A stretch of 64,000 nucleotides of DNA, from NCBI RefSeq assembly GCF_019733395.1, contig NZ_JAIHOO010000001.1:2365001-2429000 (forward strand), read 5' to 3'. Shown in pieces: positions 52,364 to 61,285 of the stretch (its first letter is position 1; each line of letters opens with the position of its first letter). The DNA is from Lysobacter sp. BMK333-48F3 (GTDB taxonomy: Bacteria; Pseudomonadota; Gammaproteobacteria; Xanthomonadales; Xanthomonadaceae). The notes under the pieces are model-generated. The model did no database searches. It was given only the letters and a program-made list of their open reading frames with translations, and was not told where the DNA came from. Made by a program: the position numbers and the translations under genes.

Positions 52364-52554
52364 GTAGGAGCGGCGTCAGCCGCGACAACCGCAGCGGTGC
52401 GCGCAAGCGTTGCGTCCGAAGACCGGACATGCGAAACCGGCGTGCGCCCGCGAGCGCAGGATAGGACGCACAAAAAACGGCCGTTTGTCGGCCGTCTCGG
52501 GTGGAATGCGTGGTATTCGGCCGCTGCGGTTGTCGCGGCTTACGCCGCTCCTAC
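52364..52554. repeat. Inward REP pair enclosing the fis terminator
   Basis: GTAGGAGCGGCGTCAGCCGCGAC at 52364 and the inverted GTCGCGGCTTACGCCGCTCCTAC ending at 52554 bracket a stretch with AACCGCAGCGG/CCGCTGCGGTT inverted arms and the terminator at 52477-52497. Same layout as 41418-41572. Confidence 0.85.
52477..52497 (-). terminator. Rho-independent terminator of fis
   Basis: On the minus strand ACGGCCG-ACAAA-CGGCCGT is followed by TTTTTG. It lies about 70 bases downstream of the fis stop. Confidence 0.8.
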
Positions 52555-52567
52555 AGGGCGGCGAGGC

Positions 52568-52840
52568 TTACTCGAGCCCGTACTCGCGCAGCTTCTTGCG
52601 CAGGGTGGCGCGGTGGATGCCGAGCATCGCCGCGGCGCGGCTCTGGTTGCCGTCGCAGTGCTGCAGCACTTCGGCGAACAGCGGGATTTCCAGCTCGCGC
52701 AAGGCGATCTCGTACAGGTTTTCGGTGCCGCTGCCGTTCAGGTCGCCCAGGTAACGACGGATCGAAGTCGCGACATGATCGCGCAGCGGAACGCGGGGTC
52801 CGGAGCGGGCGGCTTCGTTGCGGTCGTTGAGAGCGTTCAA
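52568..52840 (-). CDS. fis: Nucleoid-associated DNA-binding protein Fis
   Basis: 90 residues. The C-terminal helix-turn-helix [20 protein letters not shown] with LREYGLE is that of Fis; the N-terminal ~45 residues form the dimerisation part ([20 protein letters not shown]). Fis bends DNA and controls rRNA, virulence and recombination genes. It follows the DUF3426 and prmA genes on the same strand. In relatives it is followed by purH, but here the ynb-like cluster and its own terminator lie in between. Confidence 0.93.
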   Translation of the reverse strand: MNALNDRNEAARSGPRVPLRDHVATSIRRYLGDLNGSGTENLYEIALRELEIPLFAEVLQHCDGNQSRAAAMLGIHRATLRKKLREYGLE

Positions 52841-52958
52841 GTGCGTCCCCGTGCAGGTATGTCCGCCGGGATCAGTACGGCGCGCTCGTTGCGCGCCCGC
52901 CGACGGGAGGGGGAGTCTAGCGCGCGGGAGTCGCGGCAGACAACGCGACGGTCGGTTT

Positions 52959-53966
52959 TCAGCGGAAGTCGAAGGTGAACGCGACCACGTGCGGCGCCGG
53001 TTCGAGCACGTCGAACTGGACCGCCGCGCTTTGTCCCGGCGCGATCAGTCCGGCCGACGGCTGGCCTTTGCGGTAATCCTGTGGAGAGAACGCGCGCTGC
53101 CCGACCCGGCGGCCATCGACGTCGTCCAGACTCAGCACCAGGGTCGGCCAGGGCTGCGGCCAGCGCGCGTCGTTGCGGAAGCTGGCGGTGACGCGCAGCA
53201 CCCCGGCGCGGCCGTCGACCGGCAACACATTGCGGTTGAGCATGGTCAGCGCGGCCGGTTCGCGCCACGGCGGAATCGCGCACGACAGCGCGCTGCACAG
53301 GCCGGCGACCAGCGGCCGCCAGCGCGCGTCGGCGGCGAGTTCGGCGCGTTGCGCCAGCAGCAATTGCAGCGCCAGCGCCAGGCTCAGCACGGCGACCGCG
53401 AGCGGGCCGAGCCACGGTCGCCGCGACGGCGCCGCGGCGGCTTGCGCGCGTGCGCGGCTGCGCACGAAGCTGGGCTGGGCGCGCACATGCGCGACCGCGG
53501 TTTCGGGCTTGCCTTGGCGGCGCGCCGGCGCGCGGCGCGGCGCCGGTTCGGGCGCGGCCTGGGTCAGCGGCGGCAACGGCGCAGCGGGCGCGGCTGCGGC
53601 CGCGTCGGCCGCCGCTTCGTCCACGCTCTCCTGCGCGGCTTCGCCGTCGCTGTGGTGCGCGCCCTCGTCGTTCTCGTCGTCGGCTCCGCCGAGCGCCGCG
53701 TTCGTGGCGTCGAGCGGCTCGGCGCCGGGCGCAGCATGCGGCGGATCGTCGGCGGGCGGCGCGGCGGTCTCGCCTGCGGGCGGCGCAGTGGTCTCGCCTG
53801 CGGCTCGATCGTCCGCCGCGGCGTCGTCGGCCGCCGGCCCCGCCTCCGATGCCGACGGCAAGGCGCGTCCGCAACGCGGGCAGGAGCGCGCCGGACCGTC
53901 CTGTCCGACGATCAGGGCGACGAGGTAACCGCAATGAGGGCAGGCGACGAACATCGGTTTATTCAA
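52959..53966 (-). CDS. Zinc-ribbon DUF3426 membrane protein
   Basis: 335 residues. An N-terminal zinc ribbon ([20 protein letters not shown], then [10 protein letters not shown]) is followed by a long acidic Ala/Pro/Asp linker (~40-150), one membrane segment (~188-205, [20 protein letters not shown]) and a DUF3426 beta domain ([40 protein letters not shown]). Function is unknown; it is conserved between prmA and fis. Fourteen bases separate it from the prmA stop. Confidence 0.87.
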   Translation of the reverse strand: MNKPMFVACPHCGYLVALIVGQDGPARSCPRCGRALPSASEAGPAADDAAADDRAAGETTAPPAGETAAPPADDPPHAAPGAEPLDATNAALGGADDENDEGAHHSDGEAAQESVDEAAADAAAAAPAAPLPPLTQAAPEPAPRRAPARRQGKPETAVAHVRAQPSFVRSRARAQAAAAPSRRPWLGPLAVAVLSLALALQLLLAQRAELAADARWRPLVAGLCSALSCAIPPWREPAALTMLNRNVLPVDGRAGVLRVTASFRNDARWPQPWPTLVLSLDDVDGRRVGQRAFSPQDYRKGQPSAGLIAPGQSAAVQFDVLEPAPHVVAFTFDFR

Positions 53967-53980
53967 TCACGCCCGGAGCC

Positions 53981-54901
53981 TCAGCGCCGGCGCACGCCTG
54001 TGACCCGCATCCAGTCTTCGAGGCGGTCGGCGCGCAACTGCTCGAAGTCCTGCGCGTAGCGGGCCAGCACCTCGTCTTCCTGGCCGGCGAGGATGCCGGA
54101 CAGGGCGATGCGGCCGCCGGGTTCGACCCGCGCGGCCAGCGTGTCGGCCAGCGCGACCAGGGCCGAGGCGAGGATGTTGGCGACCACCACCGGGTAGCGC
54201 TGCGCCGGTTCGTCCTGCGGCAGGTAGACCTCGATGCGCTCGCCGACCTGGTTGCGTTCGGCGTTGTCGCCGGTGGCGAGGATCGCCTGCGGGTCGTTGT
54301 CCACGCCGACCGCGTGCGCGGCGCCGAGCTTGAGCGCGGCCAGGGCGAGGATGCCGGAGCCGCAGCCGAAATCGAGCACGCGGCGGCCGCCGAGTGCGCC
54401 GTCGTCGGCGAGCCGGTCCAGCCACTGCAGGCACAGCGAAGTGGTCGGATGGGTGCCGGAGCCGAACGCCAGGCCCGGGTCCAGCCGCACCACCGCCGCG
54501 TCGGCGGCGTCGGCGCCTTCGGGCAATTCCTGGTTCCAGGGCACGATCCAGGTGCGGCGGCCGAACTGCAGCGGCTCGTACTGGTCCATCCAGGCGCGTT
54601 CCCAGTCCTGGTCCTCGACCCGGCGGAACTGCACCTGGGTCCATTCCAGGTCGGGATCGAAGGACTCCAGCGCCGCCAGCAGCACCAGCGCATCGGCGTC
54701 GTGCGGGAACAGCGCGCTGAGCACGATCGACTGCCACAACGGCGTTTCGCCGACCCCGGGTTCGAGGATGGCGTGTTCGTTGCCGGTGTCGGCATCGGCG
54801 TCGAGCATGGTCACGGCGAGCGCGCCGACGTCGTCCAGTGCGGCTTCGTAGCGCGGCTGTTCGGCTTCGCTGCAGCGCAGGGTGATTTCGAGGAAGGGCA
54901 T
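53981..54901 (-). CDS. prmA: Ribosomal protein L11 methyltransferase
   Basis: 306 residues. PrmA trimethylates L11. The N-terminal substrate domain ([20 protein letters not shown]) is followed by the linker and the class I methyltransferase fold: [20 protein letters not shown], motif [20 protein letters not shown], and the catalytic-loop NILAS stretch ([15 protein letters not shown]). ATG at 54901 chosen; a GTG two codons earlier is possible. Its usual upstream neighbour accC is 3 kb away, displaced by three plus-strand genes. Confidence 0.94.
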   Translation of the reverse strand: MPFLEITLRCSEAEQPRYEAALDDVGALAVTMLDADADTGNEHAILEPGVGETPLWQSIVLSALFPHDADALVLLAALESFDPDLEWTQVQFRRVEDQDWERAWMDQYEPLQFGRRTWIVPWNQELPEGADAADAAVVRLDPGLAFGSGTHPTTSLCLQWLDRLADDGALGGRRVLDFGCGSGILALAALKLGAAHAVGVDNDPQAILATGDNAERNQVGERIEVYLPQDEPAQRYPVVVANILASALVALADTLAARVEPGGRIALSGILAGQEDEVLARYAQDFEQLRADRLEDWMRVTGVRRR

Positions 54902-54991
54902 CGGCACGGCGCGGGACGGAAACGGCGGCCATTATTGACCCGTTTCGCGGCGATCAGATAGCGTGCCGCCACCGAACAGGAGCGATACGCC

Positions 54992-56011
54992 ATGGAACCG
55001 CATCTCCCGACCGCCGCGCGCCTGCGCACCTGGGTTCTGCTCGGCGGGCTGGCCCTGGCCGCCGCCTGCGCCCGCGAGGCGGCTCCTGCCGCGACCGCCG
55101 ATGCGCCGGCGCCCGCCGCCAACGCGCTGCCGGCCGCCAGCGCCCCGCCGGCCGAACCGGCGCAAGCGCCGTCCGACGGTGCCGCGATCGAAGTGCGCGG
55201 CGAGTTCCCCGGGCTGCGCCTGGAGGCATTGAGCGCGCTGCCCAGCCCCGGCGAAGCGGCGCTGCCCAGCGAAGCCGACTCCAGCGATTGCGGCGCCTCC
55301 GCGCTCTCGCAGGAGGGCGGCCTCGCCGACAAGGCCGGCTGGACGGTGTTCGCCGAAGAAGAGTGGAACGGCTACCGGGTGGTCGGCATCTCGCATCCGG
55401 CGGTGATGCTGGCCGGCATCGGCTGCACCTACCCCGGCGGGCGGGTGCTGTTCTTCCGCGACGGCCGGCCGGTGGCGCAGGTGTTCGATCCGAACGCCGA
55501 CACCAGCGAAGCCGACAGCGGCCTGCAGGGCCTGTGGAATCCGAGCAAGGACAAGGCGCCGGCGATGGAGGGCGCGGCCGAGGAACTGCGCGTGGGCGGC
55601 CTGCATTCCTCGCGCGCGCGGGTGCTGGCGCGCGGGCAGGCGCTGGAGTTGGCCGCGTTGCCCGAGCTGGACCGCTACTGCGGCGGCCAGGCGCAGGTGC
55701 CGCGGATCGAAGGCCTGGACCTGTCCAAGGCGCGCGCGCGCCTGTTCGCCCAGGGCTGGCGCGGCGATCCGCCGCAGCGCGAGGAGGGCGTCGAGAACTT
55801 CCTCGGCGGCATGATCCAGGCCTTCCCCGAAGTCGAGGACTGCGCCGGCACCGGCATGGGCTTTTGCCGCTTCGCCTATCGCAACCCGGCCGGGCATGGG
55901 CTGGCCCTGATCACCGCCGGCGAGTACCAGGCGGCCGAGGGCGATCAGCGCGGTTACGAGCCCTCGGCGGTCGGCTACGACGTCAGCTGCGCGGCCGGCG
56001 GCCCCGGCTGA
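54992..56011 (+). CDS. Lipoprotein of unknown function
   Basis: 339 residues, not recognised. A lipoprotein signal ends in LAAAC (lipobox, Cys ~27) followed by an Ala/Pro linker to ~65. The rest is a soluble domain with a likely internal duplication: GEFPGLRLEALSAL near 70 and a second half from ~230 with GLDLSKARARLFAQGWRGDP. Conserved-looking cysteines (SSDCGASAL, GIGCTYPGG, RYCGGQ, EDCAGTG) suggest disulfides. A CAGGAGCG site precedes the ATG. A 288-base gap without a clear gene follows. Confidence 0.75.
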   Translation: MEPHLPTAARLRTWVLLGGLALAAACAREAAPAATADAPAPAANALPAASAPPAEPAQAPSDGAAIEVRGEFPGLRLEALSALPSPGEAALPSEADSSDCGASALSQEGGLADKAGWTVFAEEEWNGYRVVGISHPAVMLAGIGCTYPGGRVLFFRDGRPVAQVFDPNADTSEADSGLQGLWNPSKDKAPAMEGAAEELRVGGLHSSRARVLARGQALELAALPELDRYCGGQAQVPRIEGLDLSKARARLFAQGWRGDPPQREEGVENFLGGMIQAFPEVEDCAGTGMGFCRFAYRNPAGHGLALITAGEYQAAEGDQRGYEPSAVGYDVSCAAGGPG

Positions 56012-56299
56012 ACCTGAACAGGCGCGCGGCCGGACCCCGGCCGCGCGGCCAAACCGAGTAATGGTTCACGATTCATCCGGGCGCAGGCATCGGCGCCCGG
56101 CTTGACTTACTATCGGCATCTCAGCGAAGCACCTCTTGCGCCGCGCGGTTCCCGCCGGCCGGCGCCGGGGGGCTCGTCGCGCCTCGCGGCGAGGCTTCCT
56201 TTTCCGCCGAGCAGTTCCCGCCGAGTAACGGTCTTGATCTCCGATGCCTGTACGTCCGACTACAAGCAGCGCCCGCCCGCGGCGTTGGCGGGGTCGCGC

Positions 56300-57244
56300 G
56301 TGAGCCGCTGGCCGCTGTTGGCGGCGCTGGGCGTGGCGGCCCTGACCGCGGCGCTGGTGTATGCGCGCCGCCCGGTGGAAGCGCCGTCCGTAGCCGCGCA
56401 GGCCGCCCTGGTCATGCCGACCACGGCGCGGGTCGCGCACGGCGATGCGGCCCGCGACGACGCGGTGGCCGCGATGGCGCCGCGCGCCGTGCCGCGCGGC
56501 GCGTCCTCGCCGTCGGCGCTGCGGGTCCAGTTCGAGCAGGCGCCGGACTTGTTCGCTTATGCCCAGTCGATCCGCTCGCGCGCCGAAGCCGGCGAGCCCG
56601 AAGCGATCTGGCTGCTGAGCCGGGTCTACGACTACTGCGCGAACTATTCCAGCGCGCCGGTCGACTATGCCGCCGACACGCGCGCGATCGAGGCGATGAA
56701 GCTGCGCACCTCGGCGGCGATGGCCGGCGCGCGGCAACGGGTCAGCGATCGCTGCGCGCGTTTCTCGCCGGACGACGGGCTCAATTATCAATTGGTGTTC
56801 TTCAAGCAGGTCGAAGCGGCGCAGGCCGGCAGCCTGCCGGCCGAGGCCGCGCTGCTGGCCGGCGGCAAGCCGCTGGAGAAGACCGAGGAATACCGGACCA
56901 ACCTGGTCGACCGGGTGCTGCGCTCGAAGGACCCGGAAGCGTATTCGGCGCTGGCGCCGGGCATGGGCATCGCCTCGACCGGCCGGCGCGGCTCGGCCTC
57001 GCGCGTCGCCGGCACCCAGTTCGCGGAACTGGCCTGGCAGCTGGCGGCCTGCCAGCTCGGCCAGGACTGCAGCCAGCAAGGCTCGTTGATGACTTCGTAT
57101 TGCGCCAATGGCGGCATCTGCTCGCAGGATCCGACCCAGGATTTCGCGGGCTTCGTATACGACGCGGCGATCCCGCGTCAGGGGGCGGAAGTGGTGGATG
57201 AAATGGTCGATTCGCTGGTCGGCGAAAAGAGGACAGTGCAATGA
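56300..57244 (+). CDS. Exported/anchored protein of unknown function
   Basis: About 314 residues from GTG 56300, not recognised. The proposed start gives a membrane anchor (SRWPLLAALGVAALTAALVY) directly. The reading frame continues upstream to ~56102, so TTG at 56234 or 56102 cannot be excluded. The soluble part contains EAGEPEAIWLLSRVYDYCAN and RQRVSDRCARFSPDDG, a helical Sel1/TPR-like arrangement, and paired cysteines near the end (LAACQLGQDCSQQG, YCANGGICSQ). It overlaps the next gene by 4 bases. Confidence 0.65.
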   Translation: MSRWPLLAALGVAALTAALVYARRPVEAPSVAAQAALVMPTTARVAHGDAARDDAVAAMAPRAVPRGASSPSALRVQFEQAPDLFAYAQSIRSRAEAGEPEAIWLLSRVYDYCANYSSAPVDYAADTRAIEAMKLRTSAAMAGARQRVSDRCARFSPDDGLNYQLVFFKQVEAAQAGSLPAEAALLAGGKPLEKTEEYRTNLVDRVLRSKDPEAYSALAPGMGIASTGRRGSASRVAGTQFAELAWQLAACQLGQDCSQQGSLMTSYCANGGICSQDPTQDFAGFVYDAAIPRQGAEVVDEMVDSLVGEKRTVQ

Positions 57245-57699
57245 ACCGCAAGCACTACGTAACCACGGCCAAGATCGGTTTCTGGGCGCTGCTGCTCAGC
57301 GCGTACTCGGTCGGCGCCGCCGGGGTGATGATCGATGTGTTCGCCGACGACTACCGCGACCTGTCGCGGGTCGCGGTGACCTCGGTCGACTCCAAGAGCG
57401 AGTTGCGCTCGCTGAGCGCGGCCCAGATCGCGGCGGTGTACCGCGCCCAGAGCGGCGCGCCGTTCTCGTCGCTGCCGCCGGGCAGCACCTTCAAGGTGGT
57501 CTGGCCGGACGGCTCCAGCGAGTACGTCATGGTGGTCAGTCCGTCGTCGAGCGGCGGGGTGCGGCCGATCCCGGGCACCCAGGTGCCGGCCAGCGGCAAG
57601 GGCGGCAAGCAGGCGCCGGCACTGGTGCCGCCGTCGGCCGGCCTGACCGAAGGCGACGTCCAGGATCTGGCGGCGTGGGTCGACCCCTCGCTGCGGTGA
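57241..57699 (+). CDS. Small exported protein of unknown function
   Basis: 152 residues, not recognised. An N-terminal hydrophobic stretch (AKIGFWALLLSAYSVGAAGV) looks like a signal peptide or anchor. A compact domain (GSTFKVVWPDGSSEYVMVVS) and a Gly/Pro/Ser-rich tail follow. ATGA overlap with the upstream gene suggests a functional pair. A bidirectional terminator lies 126 bases downstream. Confidence 0.7.
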   Translation: MNRKHYVTTAKIGFWALLLSAYSVGAAGVMIDVFADDYRDLSRVAVTSVDSKSELRSLSAAQIAAVYRAQSGAPFSSLPPGSTFKVVWPDGSSEYVMVVSPSSSGGVRPIPGTQVPASGKGGKQAPALVPPSAGLTEGDVQDLAAWVDPSLR

Positions 57700-57824
57700 G
57701 CCGGCGCCGCGTGCCCAGCCGGCGCGGCCGATAGCGACTGCATTGCGGGCGCTGCCGGCGCGCGCGCCGGTTTCGCCGGAGGGCCGGCGGACCCGGCGAG
57801 TCGACCGGATCGACCAGACAAACG

Positions 57825-57856
57825 AAACGGCCCGCGTCCTGCGACGCGGGCCGTTT
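57825..57856. terminator. Bidirectional terminator between the plus-strand cluster and accC
   Basis: AAACGGCCCGCGTC-CTGC-GACGCGGGCCGTTT is a perfect 14-base-pair stem, with TCTGTTT continuing on the plus strand. It separates convergent genes. Confidence 0.85.
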
Positions 57857-57881
57857 CTGTTTGCGCCGTGGCAGCCGCGGC

Positions 57882-59249
<1,368 letters not shown>

Positions 59250-59258
59250 AGAGGTTCC

Positions 59259-59392
59259 GGGACTCGGGACTCGGGACTCGGGACTCGAAGCGGATCTCGC
59301 GATCGGATATCGGCGGCGGGTCGCGTCCGGCGCGCGAACGCGCGCGACGACGTACCGCCTTGCCGAGTCCCGAGTCCCGAGTCCCGAGTCCC
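59259..59392. repeat. Inverted arrays of four heptamers between accB and accC
   Basis: Four exact GGGACTC heptamers (59259-59286) are mirrored by four exact GAGTCCC heptamers (59365-59392). In the accB-accC transcript this gives a perfect 28-base-pair stem with a ~78-base loop. The right array ends 7 bases before the accB stop codon complement. There is no T-run, so it is an RNA-processing or stability element, or a repeat insertion, rather than a terminator. Confidence 0.9.
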
Positions 59393-59399
59393 GCGCATG

Positions 59400-59882
59400 T
59401 CAGCCGATGACGAAGAGGGGCTGATCGAACTCGATCGGCTGACCGCTTTCGGCCAGGATCTTGAGCACGGTGCCGGAGACGTCGGCTTCGATCGGGTTGA
59501 ACATCTTCATCGCCTCGATGATGCCCAGGGTGTCGCCGGCCTTGATCGACTGGCCGACCGAGACGAAGGACGGCTTGTCCGGGGCCGGGGAGGCGTAGAA
59601 GGTGCCGACCATCGGCGCGCGCACGACGTGGCCGTCGGGCAGGTCGCTGCCGGCCTTGGCGCTGCCGCCGGTGGCCGCTTCGGTCGGCGAATGCATCGGC
59701 ATCGGCGCGGCCGGACGCTCCGGAGCCGGGGCGTAGACGGCCGGGGCCGGCGCGGCGACCGCGTAGCCGCCCTTCGGCGCGCGGGCCAGGCGGACCGACT
59801 CTTCGCCTTCCTTGATCTCGATCTCGGCGAGGTTGGACTCCTCGAGCAGGTCGATCAGTTTTTTGATTTTGCGCAGGTCCAT
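59400..59882 (-). CDS. accB: Acetyl-CoA carboxylase biotin carboxyl carrier protein
   Basis: 160 residues. N-terminal helical [20 protein letters not shown], a Pro/Ala linker (~40-80) and a biotinyl domain with the modified lysine in [13 protein letters not shown] (~122-134). It carries CO2 on biotin for malonyl-CoA synthesis. The ATG matches family N-termini; the longer upstream frame is not conserved. It is 58 bases downstream of aroQ and precedes accC. Confidence 0.96.
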   Translation of the reverse strand: MDLRKIKKLIDLLEESNLAEIEIKEGEESVRLARAPKGGYAVAAPAPAVYAPAPERPAAPMPMHSPTEAATGGSAKAGSDLPDGHVVRAPMVGTFYASPAPDKPSFVSVGQSIKAGDTLGIIEAMKMFNPIEADVSGTVLKILAESGQPIEFDQPLFVIG

Positions 59883-59940
59883 GGAACGGGCCTCAAGTGG
59901 GATTCGTCGGGCGGGCCGCGCGGGCGCGGCCCGGTTGGAT

Positions 59941-60381
59941 TCAGGATGCCAGCCGCTTGATGGCAGCTTCGAGTGCGTAGCGGTAGCTGTCGGCGCCGAA
60001 GCCGCAGACGACGCCGACGGCGAGGTCGCTGACATAGCTGTGGCGGCGGAACGGCTCGCGGGTGTGCGGGTTGGACAGGTGGATCTCGATGAACGGGATC
60101 GCCACCGCGGCCAGGGCGTCGCGGATGGCGACGCTGGTGTGGGTGAAGGCGGCCGGGTTGATCAGGATCAGGGCGGTGCCGTCGCCGCGCGCGGCCTGGA
60201 TCCGGTCGACCAGGGCGTGCTCGGCATTGGACTGCAGGCTGTCCAGGCGGTGGCCGGCGGCCTCGGCGCGGGCGCGCAGGTCGGCGTCGATCTCGGCCAG
60301 GGTGGTGCGGCCATAGACCTCGGGCTCGCGCGTGCCGAGCAGGTTCAGGTTGGGGCCGTGCAACACCAGGAGCTGGGCCAT
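59941..60381 (-). CDS. aroQ: 3-dehydroquinate dehydratase, type II
   Basis: 146 residues. AroQ removes water from 3-dehydroquinate in the shikimate pathway. Signature [20 protein letters not shown] (with the catalytic Tyr), [17 protein letters not shown] with catalytic His region, and [20 protein letters not shown]. The start [11 protein letters not shown] is preferred over an upstream in-frame ATG because it matches family length. First gene of the aroQ-accB-accC run. Confidence 0.96.
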   Translation of the reverse strand: MAQLLVLHGPNLNLLGTREPEVYGRTTLAEIDADLRARAEAAGHRLDSLQSNAEHALVDRIQAARGDGTALILINPAAFTHTSVAIRDALAAVAIPFIEIHLSNPHTREPFRRHSYVSDLAVGVVCGFGADSYRYALEAAIKRLAS

Positions 60382-60675
60382 CGGACCGGGGGCGGGTAGC
60401 CTTCGAAGGCCGGCAGTGTGCGTCACCAGCGCGGAGCTGTCCAGAAGTTGCCCGCCAAATCGACGAAGTTGCGGCGTTTTAAGCAGTTGTTTGAGTGCCT
60501 GCTCTAGACCGGATCCGGTCGCTTGGCAAGTCCCGGAACGGCAGGGCGCGACGGCTTTCCGGCCTGATCGTGGCCGCTGCCGCGGTTACGGCTTGCAATC
60601 GGCGTCACGCCGGCCGGCACCGCGTTTCGGCGACGTTCGCCGCCGTTGCCGGCACGACCCGGCTCGGCGCGCCGA
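60382..60675. other. Intergenic region upstream of aroQ
   Basis: 294 bases between the tlpA-like stop and aroQ, no gene seen. A locally AT-rich patch at about 60470-60500 (read on the minus strand CAAACAACTGCTTAAAACGC) is the best candidate for the aroQ-accBC promoter, but no convincing -35/-10 pair could be fixed. Confidence 0.4.
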
Positions 60676-61275
60676 TCACTCGACCCAGGCGTCGATCTCG
60701 CCCTCGGCGAAGGGCCCGATGCGCTGTTTGAGCAGTGTGCCGTCCGCGCCGATCAATACCGTGTACGGCAGCACGCCTTTGGGATTTCCCAGCCGTACTC
60801 CGGCATCGCGCGGCCCCGGGGCGTCGAGCAGGATCGGGTAGCCGACCGGCACCCGCTGCAGGAAAGCGGCGACGGAATCGCGGTCGTCCAGGGCGATGCC
60901 GACCACTTGCACGCCGTTGCCGCCCTGGCTGCGCGCGTAACGGTCCAGTTCGGGCATTTCCTTGATGCAGGGGCCGCACCAGCTGGCCCACAGGTTGACC
61001 AGCACCGGCCGCCCGGCGTGGGCCTGCGGCAGCGACATCGGGCGGCCGTCGAGGCCGGGCAAGGTCAGGCTGGGCACCGGCGCGCCGCGCCGGGCCACGG
61101 CCAGGCCGGCCGGCGGCGCGGGCGCGTCCTTCGCGTACCAGGACTGCAGCGCGCGCTGGCCGAGCTCGGTGCGGGTCAGCAGGCCGCCGCCGCCGACCCA
61201 CTGGCCGGCGAGCAGGCCGATGCCGCCGGCGAGCACGGCCACGGCGACGATCTTCAGGCTGGACGGGATCGCCAT
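60676..61275 (-). CDS. TlpA-like membrane-anchored thioredoxin
   Basis: 199 residues. An N-terminal signal anchor (~8-24, IVAVAVLAGGIGLLAGQWVG) places a thioredoxin fold in the periplasm. The active site is LVNLWASWCGPCIKEMPELD (WCGPC, ~95-100), with the cis-Pro in GVLPYTVLIGADG. It is a reductase of the TlpA/ResA type, probably drawing electrons from DsbD: its start is 10 bases after the dsbD stop. Confidence 0.9.
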   Translation of the reverse strand: MAIPSSLKIVAVAVLAGGIGLLAGQWVGGGGLLTRTELGQRALQSWYAKDAPAPPAGLAVARRGAPVPSLTLPGLDGRPMSLPQAHAGRPVLVNLWASWCGPCIKEMPELDRYARSQGGNGVQVVGIALDDRDSVAAFLQRVPVGYPILLDAPGPRDAGVRLGNPKGVLPYTVLIGADGTLLKQRIGPFAEGEIDAWVE

Positions 61276-61285
61276 CGGCGCCGGC

